A stretch of DNA of 64,000 bases from CAMDHY01 sp046156265 (GCF_046156265.1 NZ_JAWDIR010000045.1:266888-330887); one strand, 5' to 3'; positions 24,878 to 33,262 are shown, counted from the stretch's first letter. Translations and numbers: made by a program. The notes: generated from the letters alone by a model not told the origin.

Positions 24878-25099
24878 ATGGCGCGGCGCAACGCCAACGG
24901 CCCGGTCGCGGCAAAGGGCGACCTGCCTCAGAAGACCTGCGCGGCGTGCGGCCGGCCGTTCACGTGGCGGCGCAAGTGGGCGCGCGACTGGGAGAGCGTC
25001 CGCTTCTGCTCCGACCGCTGCCGCGGCGCCGGTGCGGCAGACGGCAAGCAGCCGGACAAAACAACACCGGGCCGCGCGAGGCGGCCCGGTGCGGGATAG
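24878..25099 (+). CDS. DUF2256-family small zinc-finger-like protein
   Basis: The 73-residue protein has the DUF2256 pattern: KTCAACGRPFTWRRKW, then a conserved W-x-x-V and FCSDRC, giving four cysteines in a C-x2-C...C-x3-C arrangement that probably binds zinc. Function is unknown; in many bacteria such genes lie beside photolyase/cryptochrome genes, which is not the case here. The ATG lacks a strong ribosome site. Its last 11 codons overlap a likely terminator for the opposite strand, so the low-complexity C-terminus may be under little constraint. Confidence 0.72.
   Translation: MARRNANGPVAAKGDLPQKTCAACGRPFTWRRKWARDWESVRFCSDRCRGAGAADGKQPDKTTPGRARRPGAG
25055..25090 (-). terminator. Rho-independent terminator of the ppaT-pldh operon
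   Basis: A perfect 10-base stem (ACCGGGCCGC / GCGGCCCGGT, 25066-25090) with a 5-base loop is followed on the minus strand by GTTGTTTTG. It lies about 75 bases after the pyridoxal dehydrogenase stop and inside the 3' end of the convergent DUF2256 gene. Confidence 0.7.
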
Positions 25100-25161
25100 G
25101 CTTCCGGCGGGCCGCACGAGGCGACCCGCTTCGAACGAGCCTCAGGCCGAGGCCCGCGCGG

Positions 25162-25908
25162 TTACCAGCGCACCATGCCGGCGTCGACGTTGAGCGTCTG
25201 GCCGGTGATCCACTTCGCGTCGTCCGAGGCGAGGAAGGAGACCGCCGCGGCGATGTCGGACGGCTGGCCCTTGCCCGGGAAGGCCTGCAGCATCTCGACG
25301 AAGCCGAAGGCTTCCGCGTGCGGGCTCGCCATCACGCCCTCGGTCTCGGTCAGGCCGGGCGTCACCGCGTTGACGTTGATGGCGTGCTTGCCGAGCTCGG
25401 TCGCGAGCGCGCGGGTGAGGCCGAAGACGCCGCCCTTCGCCGCCACATAGGCCGCCATGTTGGGCGTGCCGGCAAAGATGGTGTTCGACAGGATGTTGAC
25501 GACGCGGCCACCATGGCCCTGCTTGCGCATCAGGTCGGTCGCCGCCCGCGTCATCAGGAAGGCGCCTGTGAGGTTCACCGACAGGATCTTCTGCCAGTGG
25601 GCAAGGTCGACCTCGTCCCAGGCGATGAAGGGCACGATCGAGGCGTTGTTGACGAGGATGTCGAGGTCGCCCGCCGTCTTCATCACCGCCTCGTGCAGGG
25701 CCGTCACCTGCGCCGGATCGGAGACGTCGCAGGCGACCGCGAAGGCGCCATTCGGCAGCTCGGCCGCAACGGCCTTCGCGCCGGCTTCGTTGATGTCGCT
25801 GACGCAGACGCGCGCGCCGTCGGCGGCCAGCCGCACCGCGATCGCCTTGCCGATGCCCTGGGCCGCGCCGGTGACGATCGCCACCTTGCCGGAGAGTTTG
25901 CCGCTCAT
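25162..25908 (-). CDS. Probable pyridoxal 4-dehydrogenase (SDR family)
   Basis: Pyridoxal 4-dehydrogenase oxidises pyridoxal (hemiacetal) to 4-pyridoxolactone with NAD+. The 248-residue protein has the SDR cofactor motif TGAAQGIG (residues 13-20) and a complete N113/S141/Y154/K158 catalytic set. Stretches such as NNASIVPFIAWDEVDLAHW and GFVEMLQAFPGKGQP closely resemble the Mesorhizobium loti enzyme as I remember it. The ATG follows AGGGG. It lies 41 bases downstream of the pyridoxamine-pyruvate transaminase gene and in the same gene region as the lactonase that would use its product, which strongly supports the assignment. A generic SDR role remains possible. Confidence 0.78.
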   Translation of the reverse strand: MSGKLSGKVAIVTGAAQGIGKAIAVRLAADGARVCVSDINEAGAKAVAAELPNGAFAVACDVSDPAQVTALHEAVMKTAGDLDILVNNASIVPFIAWDEVDLAHWQKILSVNLTGAFLMTRAATDLMRKQGHGGRVVNILSNTIFAGTPNMAAYVAAKGGVFGLTRALATELGKHAINVNAVTPGLTETEGVMASPHAEAFGFVEMLQAFPGKGQPSDIAAAVSFLASDDAKWITGQTLNVDAGMVRW

Positions 25909-25949
25909 GTGAAGTCCCCTTGCTCGTTCGTAAGTTTGTTGAAGGCGGG

Positions 25950-27125
25950 TCAGAGCCCGGAATCGATGGCGGCCATGGCGGCTGCGACGCCGGCGCCGAT
26001 GTCCGCCTTGTGGCCGAGGGCGTTGAGGGCGCCGCCGAGGGCCGCGAGCGCGATCACCGCGTACATCGGCTGCGCCGTCGGCCCCATGTGGCCGATGCGG
26101 ATGAGGCGCCCGAGCGTCTCGCCGCGGCCCGACGACACCGTCACGCCGTAGCGGTCGCGCATCGCCGCGCGCAGCGCCGGCTCGTCGACGCCGGCCGGCA
26201 CCTTCACCGCGGTGGTGGTCGGGGAGGCGATCGCCTCGCGCGCCGCCCAGATCTCGAGCCCCATCGCCTTGACGCCGGCCCGGCAGGCGGCGGCGGTCGC
26301 GGCGTGGCGTGCCCACACAGCCTCCGGTCCCTCGCCGAGATAGAGGTCGAGGGCGGCGTCGAGGGCGTACATCTCCGACACCGACGGGGTGAACGGGAAC
26401 GGATGGTCGGCGCGCCAGGCGTTCTCCCAATCGAGGATCGACAGCATCGACGCGCGCGGGGCGAGCGGATTGGCCTTCATTTTCTCCCAGGCGCGGCGGC
26501 TCACCCCCATCAGCGTCAGGCCGGGAGGGCAGCCGAGGCACTTGTTCGGCCCTGTGACGAAGATGTCGGAGGAGGAGGCGACGGGATCGACGTCCATGCC
26601 GCCGAACGACGACACCGCATCGACCAGAAGGTAGGCCCCGTGCTTCGCCACGATCGCGCCGATCGCGTCGATCGGGTTGATGGTGCCCGACGGCGTATCG
26701 TGGTGGCAGACGGCGACGACCTTGATGTCCGGCCGCTCGGCGAAGGCCTTCTCGACCGAGGCCGGATCGATCGCCTGGTTGTAGGGCACCTCGATCTCGA
26801 CGAGTTCCTTGCAGTAGCGCTTCGCCCACCAACCGAAGCCCTTGCCGTAGACGCCAGAGGCGAGGTTCAGCACCACGTCGTCCGCGGCTATCAGCGAGGC
26901 GGCGGCGGCCTCGAGGCCGAGCACCGGCTCGCCCTGCAGGATCACCGGCACGTCCGGCGTCTTCAGGGCCTTTTGCGCCTTGAGCGCGGTCGCCTCATAG
27001 AAGGCCTGGAAGGCCGGGTCATAGTCGTACCAGACGGTGCGCGAGAGGGCCCGCAGCACCGCCGGATAGGCGTCCACCGGCCCCGAGGTGAGGGTGAACA
27101 CCGGCTCCGAGATCGTCTTCGTCAT
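25950..27125 (-). CDS. ppaT: Pyridoxamine-pyruvate transaminase
   Basis: This enzyme transfers the amino group of pyridoxamine to pyruvate, giving pyridoxal and L-alanine, in vitamin B6 catabolism. The 391-residue fold-type I protein has the active-site lysine K195 in TGPNKCLGCPPGL, matching the M. loti enzyme (Lys197) in context, along with HHDTPSGTINPIDAIGA and the substrate-loop segment SSGRGETLGRLIRIGHMG. Related serine-glyoxylate transaminases lack the YDYDPAFQ and ILQGEPVLGLEA features seen here. It is followed by the dehydrogenase that takes its product. A perfect 8-base hairpin (27156-27173) lies in its leader. Confidence 0.85.
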   Translation of the reverse strand: MTKTISEPVFTLTSGPVDAYPAVLRALSRTVWYDYDPAFQAFYEATALKAQKALKTPDVPVILQGEPVLGLEAAAASLIAADDVVLNLASGVYGKGFGWWAKRYCKELVEIEVPYNQAIDPASVEKAFAERPDIKVVAVCHHDTPSGTINPIDAIGAIVAKHGAYLLVDAVSSFGGMDVDPVASSSDIFVTGPNKCLGCPPGLTLMGVSRRAWEKMKANPLAPRASMLSILDWENAWRADHPFPFTPSVSEMYALDAALDLYLGEGPEAVWARHAATAAACRAGVKAMGLEIWAAREAIASPTTTAVKVPAGVDEPALRAAMRDRYGVTVSSGRGETLGRLIRIGHMGPTAQPMYAVIALAALGGALNALGHKADIGAGVAAAMAAIDSGL

Positions 27126-27228
27126 CGCCCTGCCCCGTCTTTCGTTGTCGCGCGTCGGCCGGCGTGCCGGCCGCGCCAGCTAAACCTTTTGTGGTCAGCT
27201 CGTGCCGCCTGCCCCGCCTTAACTTCAT

Positions 27229-27333
27229 CCGTCATCACCCGGCTTGACCGGGTGATCCATCCAGCATCGCAGCGTCGCGATCGTGATGGATGGCCCGGTC
27301 AAGCCGGGCCATGACGATGGAGAGGGAAGTGGC
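27229..27333. repeat. REPIN-like palindromic repeat, copy A
   Basis: The core (27231-27315) starts GTCATCACCCGGCTTGACC and ends CCGGTCAAGCCGGGCCATGAC, so its two ends are inverted copies, each itself palindromic. It agrees with copy B at most positions, including a 14-base downstream tail (AGAGGGAAGTGGC). Confidence 0.75.
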
Positions 27334-27385
27334 ACTAACCAAGCGCCACCGCGCCGCCCGCCTGTTGCCCCACTCCCTCCCCTCT

Positions 27386-27490
27386 CCGTCATCGCCCGGC
27401 TCGACCGGGCGATCCATCCCACATCGCAGCGTCGCGGCCCTGATGGATGGCCCGGTCAAGCCGGGCCATGACGGCAGAGAGGGAAGTGGC
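27386..27490. repeat. REPIN-like palindromic repeat, copy B
   Basis: Direct repeat of copy A with the same 85-base core length (27388-27472). The left arm differs by compensating changes (CGCCCGGCTCGACCGGGCG instead of CACCCGGCTTGACCGGGTG) that keep the palindrome paired. Confidence 0.75.
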
Positions 27491-27529
27491 GGAGAGGAGA
27501 GCGCCGGAGGCCGCGTCCTCAGAAGCCCC

Positions 27530-28336
27530 TCACCCGTAGAACTGAATCCCCGTCTTGTAGGTCTTGAAGTTTTCCATGTCGTGCGAATACATCAGGTCCG
27601 CGCCGTGCTTCTCGGCGAGCGCCTTCAGCTTGCGCATCGAGGCGACGCCGGCGACCGGGTCGATGTGGAACGACGCCTGGTTCAACGTCTTGAGGCTCTG
27701 CTCGGTGTATGCGGCGTCGATGGTGAAGAGGATCGGCTTGCGGGTGCCGAACTCGACGAGCAGGCTGTAGTTTCCGATGGCGTGGCCGGGCGTGTAGATC
27801 AGGTGCACGCCCTTGGCGAGTTCGACGTCGCCGTCGATGCCCTCGAACCGCGAGTTCGCCACCGTCGTGCCGGGCAGCAGCTGGTCGGTCTTGCCGCGCG
27901 CCTCGGCCGCCTCGGCCGAGAAGGACAGGTCGGAGTAGCCCAGCACCTCGAAGGGCTCCGGGTTGCAGGCCTGCGCAACCTCCTTGGCGTGGCAGATCTT
28001 CTTGGCGTGCGGGAAGTACTTGTTGCCGCCGCAGTGGTCGAAGTGGAAGTGCGAGTTGACGACGACGCCGATGTCCTTCGGCTCCAGCCCGAGCAGCTTG
28101 AGGGCGCCGGGAATGGTCTGCTCCGGCGTCTGGATCGGCTTCTCGAAGGCGAGCACCTTCATGACGTGGTCGTAGTCGTAGCCGGTGTCGATGAGGAACC
28201 GGCCCTCGGCGTGCTCGATCAGGATCGAGTAGACCGGGAAGCGGATCTCGCCGCCGGGCCCGCGGTTCCAGTAGACGTGGAAGCCGTCGAGCACGAGCGA
28301 GCCGCCGTCGAGCAGGTAGACTTTCGTGTCGGCCAT
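27530..28336 (-). CDS. 4-pyridoxolactonase (metallo-beta-lactamase fold)
   Basis: 4-Pyridoxolactonase opens 4-pyridoxolactone to 4-pyridoxate. The 268-residue protein has the zinc motif H96-F-H98-F-D100-H101 (SHFHFDHCGG), the later ligand in TPGHAIGNYS, and the start MADTKVYLLDGGSLVLDGF. That start and the C-terminal SHDMENFKTYKTG match the M. loti lactonase as I recall it far better than quorum-quenching lactonases. The ATG follows AGAGGGAG. It is 45 bases downstream of the ABC permease gene, so it is the last gene of the importer operon. Neighbouring ppaT and pldh encode the two preceding steps. Confidence 0.86.
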   Translation of the reverse strand: MADTKVYLLDGGSLVLDGFHVYWNRGPGGEIRFPVYSILIEHAEGRFLIDTGYDYDHVMKVLAFEKPIQTPEQTIPGALKLLGLEPKDIGVVVNSHFHFDHCGGNKYFPHAKKICHAKEVAQACNPEPFEVLGYSDLSFSAEAAEARGKTDQLLPGTTVANSRFEGIDGDVELAKGVHLIYTPGHAIGNYSLLVEFGTRKPILFTIDAAYTEQSLKTLNQASFHIDPVAGVASMRKLKALAEKHGADLMYSHDMENFKTYKTGIQFYG

Positions 28337-28381
28337 GGTCTGCTCCCTCTTGTCAGTTTCGTCGATGTTCTCAGGCGGGCC

Positions 28382-29317
28382 TCAGCGGGCGCCGCGCACG
28401 TAGGGCAGGCCGAGCGCCGCCGGCAGGCTGGCGCGGCGGCCGAAGATGACGAGCACAGCCATCACCGCCGCGAACGGCAGCATCTGGATGACATCGGTCG
28501 GGATGTTGACGCCGGCCACCTGCAGCGCCGTCGTCATCGACAGGCAGGCGCCGAAGATCAGCGCGCCAGCGAGCACCCACAGCGGCCGGCCACGGGCGAG
28601 CATGGCGAGCACGATGCCAATGAAGCCAGCGCCGCCGGTCATGAACGGGATGAACAGCCCGGCGCCGATGTTGGCCATGAACGCCCCGCCGACGCCCGCC
28701 ATCACCCCGGTGGCCAGCACTGCCACGGTGCGCGTCGTCACCACGTCGACGCCGGCGACGTCGAGCGCCGCCGGCTTGTCGCCGGCCGCCTGCAGGTCGA
28801 GGCCGAGGTTCGTGCGGCGGTAGACGAAGGCCATCACCGCCACCATCGCGATCGCGAGGTAGACGATCGGGTGGCGGTCGAACAGCGCCGGCCCGAGGAT
28901 CGGGATCTCCGACAGCACCGGGATCGGCAGGCTGCCGGCGGCATCGAGGCGCGGATAGGTGCGGCCGAACTGGAAGTGGTGGAGGAGCGCCGTCAGGCCC
29001 TCGACGCCAAGCGTCAGCGCGATGCCGACGACGATCTGGTTGAGGCCGTGGCGCACGCAGAGGAGCGCCATGACGAGGGCGACCGCCGCCCCGCCGGCAG
29101 CACCTCCGGCAAAGCCCAGCCACAGCGAGGAGGAATAGAAGGCCGCGACGAAGCCGACATAGGCGCCGGCGAGCATCATCCCCTCGATGCCGATGTTGAG
29201 CACGCCCGCCTTCTCCGACACCTGCTCGCCGAGGCCGGCGAGAAGCAGCGGAATGCCGGCGCTGATCGCGCCGAAGACGAGCGAGGTGAGGAAGGCGTCG
29301 GTGAGAAGGCCCTGCAT
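28382..29317 (-). CDS. ABC importer permease (nucleoside/BMP type), second subunit
   Basis: The 311-residue membrane protein has about nine helices and the BPD-transp-2 segment GVLNIGIEGMMLAGAYVGF, characteristic of permeases that work with BMP-family binding proteins (purine nucleoside importers are the characterised cases). It lies 9 bases after the first permease gene and 45 bases before the 4-pyridoxolactonase gene on the same strand. The operon context suggests a vitamin B6 vitamer as substrate. That is inference, because the fold does not reveal the substrate. Confidence 0.88.
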   Translation of the reverse strand: MQGLLTDAFLTSLVFGAISAGIPLLLAGLGEQVSEKAGVLNIGIEGMMLAGAYVGFVAAFYSSSLWLGFAGGAAGGAAVALVMALLCVRHGLNQIVVGIALTLGVEGLTALLHHFQFGRTYPRLDAAGSLPIPVLSEIPILGPALFDRHPIVYLAIAMVAVMAFVYRRTNLGLDLQAAGDKPAALDVAGVDVVTTRTVAVLATGVMAGVGGAFMANIGAGLFIPFMTGGAGFIGIVLAMLARGRPLWVLAGALIFGACLSMTTALQVAGVNIPTDVIQMLPFAAVMAVLVIFGRRASLPAALGLPYVRGAR

Positions 29318-29326
29318 GACGGTGCC

Positions 29327-30421
29327 TCAGGCCTTTCCGGCGGCGCGGCGCTTGTGGTCGACATACTCGACGACGGCGAGCAGGATCAGGATGATCGCCA
29401 TCAGCACGAGGGTGAAGAAGTGCGGCACGCCGAGCCGCCGCGCCGCGCTCTCGCCGCCGATCGACAGCACCGAGAAGGCGAAGACGTAGGCGATCGCCGC
29501 AAAGCCGTTGAGGCGGGCGAGGAAGACGAGCGGCACCACGGCGAGGCCGTAGGCGGGGTTCCAGTCGGCCCGGACGTTGCCATGCACGCCGAGGATCTCG
29601 ACTGCGCCGGCGAGGCCGGCGAGCGCCGCGGAGATGGCGAACACCGCCACCGTGAGCTTCGCCACCGGCAGGCCGGCGTGGACCGCGGCGCGGGGGTTGG
29701 CGCCGACCACCCTGAGCTTCAGCCCGAACGCCGTCTTCGTCATCATCAGGTGGACGGCGATCACCGCCACGAGGCCGATGAGGAGGCCGCTCGAGACCGT
29801 CGTGTCGAGGAGGCGCGGCAGCCGGTCGGCGACCGGCAGCGTGCGCGTCTGCGGCACCGTCGTGCCGGGGTCGAGGAAGAGAAGCTTCACCAGCACGTTG
29901 GCGAAGGAGACGCCGAGAAAGGTCATCATCAGCGTCGTGATGATCTCGTTGACGCCCTGGTAGGCGCGCAAGAGCGCCGGCACCACCGACCACAGCGCAC
30001 CCACGACGCCGGCGACGACGAAGCACAGCACCAGCGTCAGCCAGCCCGGCAGCGTGCCGATCAGCGCCGGGGCGAGCGCGCCGGCGGCCACCGCGGCGAG
30101 CAGGAACTGGCCGTCGATGCCGAGGTTCCAGATGCCGGCGCGGAAGGCGACGATCAGGCTCGCGGCGAGCAGCAGCAGCGGCGCCATCCGCGTCAGCGTC
30201 TGCTGCAGGCCGAGCCCGTTGAACAGCCCGCGCTCCAGCACGAAGCCGTAGTAGGCGAGCGGGTCGACGCCGAGCGCCAGCAGGATCGCGCCGGCGATGA
30301 CGAGAGCGGCGAGGATCGGCGCGACGGACAGAAGCAGGATGCGGGTGAGCGCGGCGCTGCGCTCGCCGCGGCGGCCGCCATCGGCGCCGCGCGGCGCGGT
30401 CTCGGCGGTCTCGACGCTCAC
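29327..30421 (-). CDS. ABC importer permease (nucleoside/BMP type), first subunit
   Basis: The 364-residue permease has about ten helices, with the family segments GIWNLGIDGQFLLAAVAAG and LRAYQGVNEIITTLMMTF. The N-terminal 25 residues are hydrophilic. Its GTG start overlaps the ATPase stop (GTGA) and the other permease follows after 9 bases. As a pair the two permeases form the membrane channel of a BMP-type importer. The conserved asparagine-rich loop (AYQGVNEI) is the usual coupling-helix region. Confidence 0.88.
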   Translation of the reverse strand: MSVETAETAPRGADGGRRGERSAALTRILLLSVAPILAALVIAGAILLALGVDPLAYYGFVLERGLFNGLGLQQTLTRMAPLLLLAASLIVAFRAGIWNLGIDGQFLLAAVAAGALAPALIGTLPGWLTLVLCFVVAGVVGALWSVVPALLRAYQGVNEIITTLMMTFLGVSFANVLVKLLFLDPGTTVPQTRTLPVADRLPRLLDTTVSSGLLIGLVAVIAVHLMMTKTAFGLKLRVVGANPRAAVHAGLPVAKLTVAVFAISAALAGLAGAVEILGVHGNVRADWNPAYGLAVVPLVFLARLNGFAAIAYVFAFSVLSIGGESAARRLGVPHFFTLVLMAIILILLAVVEYVDHKRRAAGKA

Positions 30422-31998
30422 GACACCGCTCCGATCATCAGCTCGCCGACGCGCAGGCGGGCACCCTCGTCGTTGCCGACGATGCCGGCGAGGCGGCCGC
30501 GCGCCATCACGGCGATGCGGTCGGAGAGTTCGATCAGCTCGTCGAGCTCGGTGGAGATCAGGAGCACGGCGATCCCCTGGCCGGCGATGTCGCGGATGCG
30601 CCGGCGCGAGGCGCGGATGTTCTGCACGTCGAGCCCGTAGGTCGGCTTGTTGAAGACGACGACGCGGGCCCCGTCGGCGAGCTCGCGGGCGAGCAGCACC
30701 TTCTGGATGTTGCCGCCCGACAGCTTGCCGATCGGCGTCTCGATGCTCGGCGTACGCACGTCGTAGCGCTTGACGAGCTCTTCGGCGTGGGTGGCGATCT
30801 CGCCCGGCCGCTCCATGCCGCCCGACCAGTAGGGCGCAGCACCGATGCGCTTCAGGAGGAGGTTGAGCGAGATCGGGAAGGTGCCGACGGTGCCTTCCGA
30901 CAGGCGGTCGTCAGTGAGGTAGCGCAGGCCCGCGCGGGTGCGGGCGCCGACGTCGAGGCGGTCGACCGGCTTGCCGTCGACCAGCACGCTGCCGGCGGTC
31001 GCGGCACGTTGCCCGGCGATCGCCTCGGCGAGCTGCTTCTGGCCGTTGCCGTCGATGCCGGCGATGCCGAGGATCTCGCCCGGTGCGATGTCGAAGGAGA
31101 CGTCCTCGACGCCGACGATGCCGGCGCCGCCGGAAACGGTGAGGTTACGCACCGACAAGAGCGGCGCGGCCGGGGCCAGCGTGCGGGCGACATGCGGCTC
31201 GGCGTCGGGATCGCTCGCGCCGGCGCCGAACATCAGCCGGACGATCTCTTCCGTCGCCGCCGCCTCGTCCAGGGCCCGCAGGCGCTCCGGGGCGATCTCG
31301 CCGACCTTGCGGCCGAGGCGGAGCACCGAGATGCGGTCGCCGAAGCGGAAGGCCTCGCCGAGCTTGTGGGTAATGAAGACGACGGCGAGGCCGCGGGCGA
31401 CGAGGCGGCGCATTAGTGCACCGAGCTCGTCGATGCCCTTCGGCGTCAACATCGAGGTCGCCTCGTCGAGGATCAGCACGCGGCTGTCGCGGAGCAGCGC
31501 GCGGACGATCTCGACCTGCTGCTGCTCGCCGAGCGACAGCTCGCCGGTGACGGCCTCGAGGTCGACGGCGAGGCCGAAGCTGTCGGTGATGGCGGCGACC
31601 TTGGCGGCGAGGCTCGCCTTGTCCGGGCGCTGCCACCAGGGCGCGCCGAGGATGAGGTTCTCGGCCACGGTCAGCGTCGGCACCAGCATGACGTGCTGGA
31701 ACACCGTGCCGATGCCGAGCGCGAGCGCATGGCGCGGCGAGGTGATGCGCTGCGGCCGCCCGTCGACGCGGATCTCGCCTTCGTCGGGTTCCTGCAGGCC
31801 GGAGAGGATGCCGATCAAAGTCGATTTGCCGGCGCCGTTCTCGCCGAGCAGCACGTGCACCTCGCCCGGGCGGAGCGCGAGATCGACCCGGTCGTTGGCG
31901 ACGACCCCGGGGAAGCGCTTCGTCACCTCGACGAGCTCGACGAGCGGGACGGCAGGGGCTGCGGCGCTCGCCGCGCGTGCCGTGGCGGCAGGCGTCAT
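30418..31998 (-). CDS. ABC importer ATPase with two nucleotide-binding domains (BMP/sugar type)
   Basis: The 526-residue protein has two fused ATPase domains. The first has an intact Walker A at residues 52-59 (GENGAGKS), signature LSLGEQQQVEI and Walker B LILDEATSML. The second is degenerate, as is usual in this class: GIDGNGQKQ replaces Walker A, with signature KLSGGNIQKV and FNKPTYGLD. The ATG is taken at 31998; the open frame runs 23 codons further upstream without a good ribosome site. It is coupled to the permease gene and follows the binding protein gene after 138 bases. Confidence 0.9.
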   Translation of the reverse strand: MTPAATARAASAAAPAVPLVELVEVTKRFPGVVANDRVDLALRPGEVHVLLGENGAGKSTLIGILSGLQEPDEGEIRVDGRPQRITSPRHALALGIGTVFQHVMLVPTLTVAENLILGAPWWQRPDKASLAAKVAAITDSFGLAVDLEAVTGELSLGEQQQVEIVRALLRDSRVLILDEATSMLTPKGIDELGALMRRLVARGLAVVFITHKLGEAFRFGDRISVLRLGRKVGEIAPERLRALDEAAATEEIVRLMFGAGASDPDAEPHVARTLAPAAPLLSVRNLTVSGGAGIVGVEDVSFDIAPGEILGIAGIDGNGQKQLAEAIAGQRAATAGSVLVDGKPVDRLDVGARTRAGLRYLTDDRLSEGTVGTFPISLNLLLKRIGAAPYWSGGMERPGEIATHAEELVKRYDVRTPSIETPIGKLSGGNIQKVLLARELADGARVVVFNKPTYGLDVQNIRASRRRIRDIAGQGIAVLLISTELDELIELSDRIAVMARGRLAGIVGNDEGARLRVGELMIGAVS

Positions 31999-32136
31999 GG
32001 TCTGCGGTCTTTCCAGTCTCGGGTCGTGATCTGCATCTGCCGCGTGCCCGGATCGGCGGGCCGGCAATGGCTCAAAGGCGCGGCCCCGGCGGGCACGAGG
32101 CCCGCCGGGACGCTCAATGGTGGGGTCGGGCGCCGA

Positions 32137-33168
32137 TCAGGGAGCCGCGACGTCCGTCATCATGGCGCGCACCTTGGCGGCGTCGAACTCCGGCGTCACC
32201 GTGATCTTGCCGGCGATCATCTCGTCCTTCAGCGCCATCACTTCCGCCCACTTGTCGGCGGGCAGGTTCTTCGTCTCGAGCAGCTTCACCGAGCCGTCGG
32301 CGAGGCCGATGGCGTAGCTCTTGGTGCCGAACTTGTCGGCCTTCAGGTCCTCGATCATGGCGACGTAGACCGGCGTCATGTCCCAGACGACCGAGGTCAG
32401 GAGGTTGCCCTTGTCGAGCGAGCTCTTGTCACCGATCACGTCGATGAAGAACACCTTCCCGCCGTCGGTCGCCGGGGTGGTCTCGACCGCCTGCAGCATG
32501 CCGAAGGACGAGCCGTTGCCCTGGCCGAAGATCACGTCGGCGCCGGCGGCGATGACCGACTCCGTCACGCGCTTGCCGCCCGCGGCGTCGGCATAGGCAG
32601 CCGGGCCGATCACGGCGTAGCGGATCTTGACGTCGGGGTTCTCCGCCTTGACGCCCTCGGCGAAGCCGGCCGACTGCGAGTTCCACGACGGGGGCTCACC
32701 GGAGACGACGACGCCGACGGTGCCGGTGCGCGTCACCTTGGCGGCGAGACGGCCGGCTAGGTAGGCGCCCTCGTGGCCCGACAGCGTGTAGTCGGCGACG
32801 AGGCCGGGCTTCAGGCCCGTGGGCGTGTCGACGATCGCCACCGGGACCTTGGTCTCCTCGGCGATCTCGGGGGCGGCGGTGTTGTAGCCGGAGGCATGCG
32901 CGATCATCAGCCCGACGCCGTCGGCGGCGAGCTCGCGCAGCGTCGGCCGCACGTCGCCATAGCCGAGGCCCTCGGCGACGACCACCTCGACGCCGGTCTT
33001 CTCGCCGGCCGCCTTGGCGGCGTCGACGCCCTGCTGGTTCCAGCCGAAGTCCGTCCCCTGCTCCGGCGTGAGCACCGCGATCGACTTCACTTCGGCGGCG
33101 TTGACCGCGCCGAACGACAACGCCAGCGCGATCGCACTGACGCTCAGCTTCAAGCCCTTCATCCTCAT
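32137..33168 (-). CDS. BMP-family periplasmic substrate-binding protein, candidate vitamin B6 vitamer receptor
   Basis: The 343-residue protein has a signal peptide (positive start, hydrophobic core, cleavage likely after AVNA) but no lipobox cysteine, so it should be soluble in the periplasm. The mature part is a PnrA/BMP-type binding protein, with EQGTDFGWNQQG and FGQGNGSSFGML forming ligand-site loops. Characterised relatives bind nucleosides. Here the gene heads an operon ending in 4-pyridoxolactonase, with transaminase and dehydrogenase next, so pyridoxine, pyridoxal or pyridoxamine is a reasonable candidate ligand. AGGGGAG precedes the ATG; a second ATG two codons later is possible. Confidence 0.85.
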   Translation of the reverse strand: MRMKGLKLSVSAIALALSFGAVNAAEVKSIAVLTPEQGTDFGWNQQGVDAAKAAGEKTGVEVVVAEGLGYGDVRPTLRELAADGVGLMIAHASGYNTAAPEIAEETKVPVAIVDTPTGLKPGLVADYTLSGHEGAYLAGRLAAKVTRTGTVGVVVSGEPPSWNSQSAGFAEGVKAENPDVKIRYAVIGPAAYADAAGGKRVTESVIAAGADVIFGQGNGSSFGMLQAVETTPATDGGKVFFIDVIGDKSSLDKGNLLTSVVWDMTPVYVAMIEDLKADKFGTKSYAIGLADGSVKLLETKNLPADKWAEVMALKDEMIAGKITVTPEFDAAKVRAMMTDVAAP

Positions 33169-33211
33169 CTCCCACTCCCCTGTCCGCGATGGCGATACCG
33201 CATCGGCCGCC

Positions 33212-33262
33212 ATCTAACCAGTCATGACGTCATCGTGTCAAATAATAATTGTTGCAGATCAA
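33212..33262 (-). promoter_or_regulatory. Promoter, palindrome and FnrL-like site of the importer operon
   Basis: On the minus strand a perfect TTGACA (33241-33236) and TTAGAT (33217-33212) are 18 bases apart, 44 bases upstream of the binding-protein ATG. A perfect 10-base palindrome ATGACGTCAT (33224-33233) fills the spacer and looks like an operator. Just upstream, TTGTT-GCAG-ATCAA (33249-33262) differs by one base from the Fnr/FixK consensus TTGAT-N4-ATCAA, centred at about -50. Confidence 0.55.

Larger units (their letters stand above)
27126..27529. repeat. 404-base gap with two tandem copies of a palindromic repeat
   Basis: Between the lactonase stop and the transaminase start there is no gene. 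The gap holds two 105-base copies (27229-27333 and 27386-27490) of one element, each made of two inverted palindromes, plus a perfect hairpin CGGCCGGC-GT-GCCGGCCG (27156-27173) near the transaminase. The copies may stabilise mRNA ends or attenuate transcription between the two gene groups. Confidence 0.7.

Noticed and set aside
27229..27490. CRISPR array
   Set aside because: Only two long imperfect copies, each internally palindromic, with no regular spacers and no cas genes.
27290..30640. A 1116-residue plus-strand frame opposite the lactonase and permease genes
   Set aside because: Antisense of clearly identified genes; composition (His/Arg/Ala/Asp) typical of GC-rich shadow frames.
28382..33168. 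Straight assignment of the BMP-type importer as a purine nucleoside importer
   Set aside because: The family supports it, but the operon with 4-pyridoxolactonase makes a B6 vitamer more likely; left as importer of unproven substrate.
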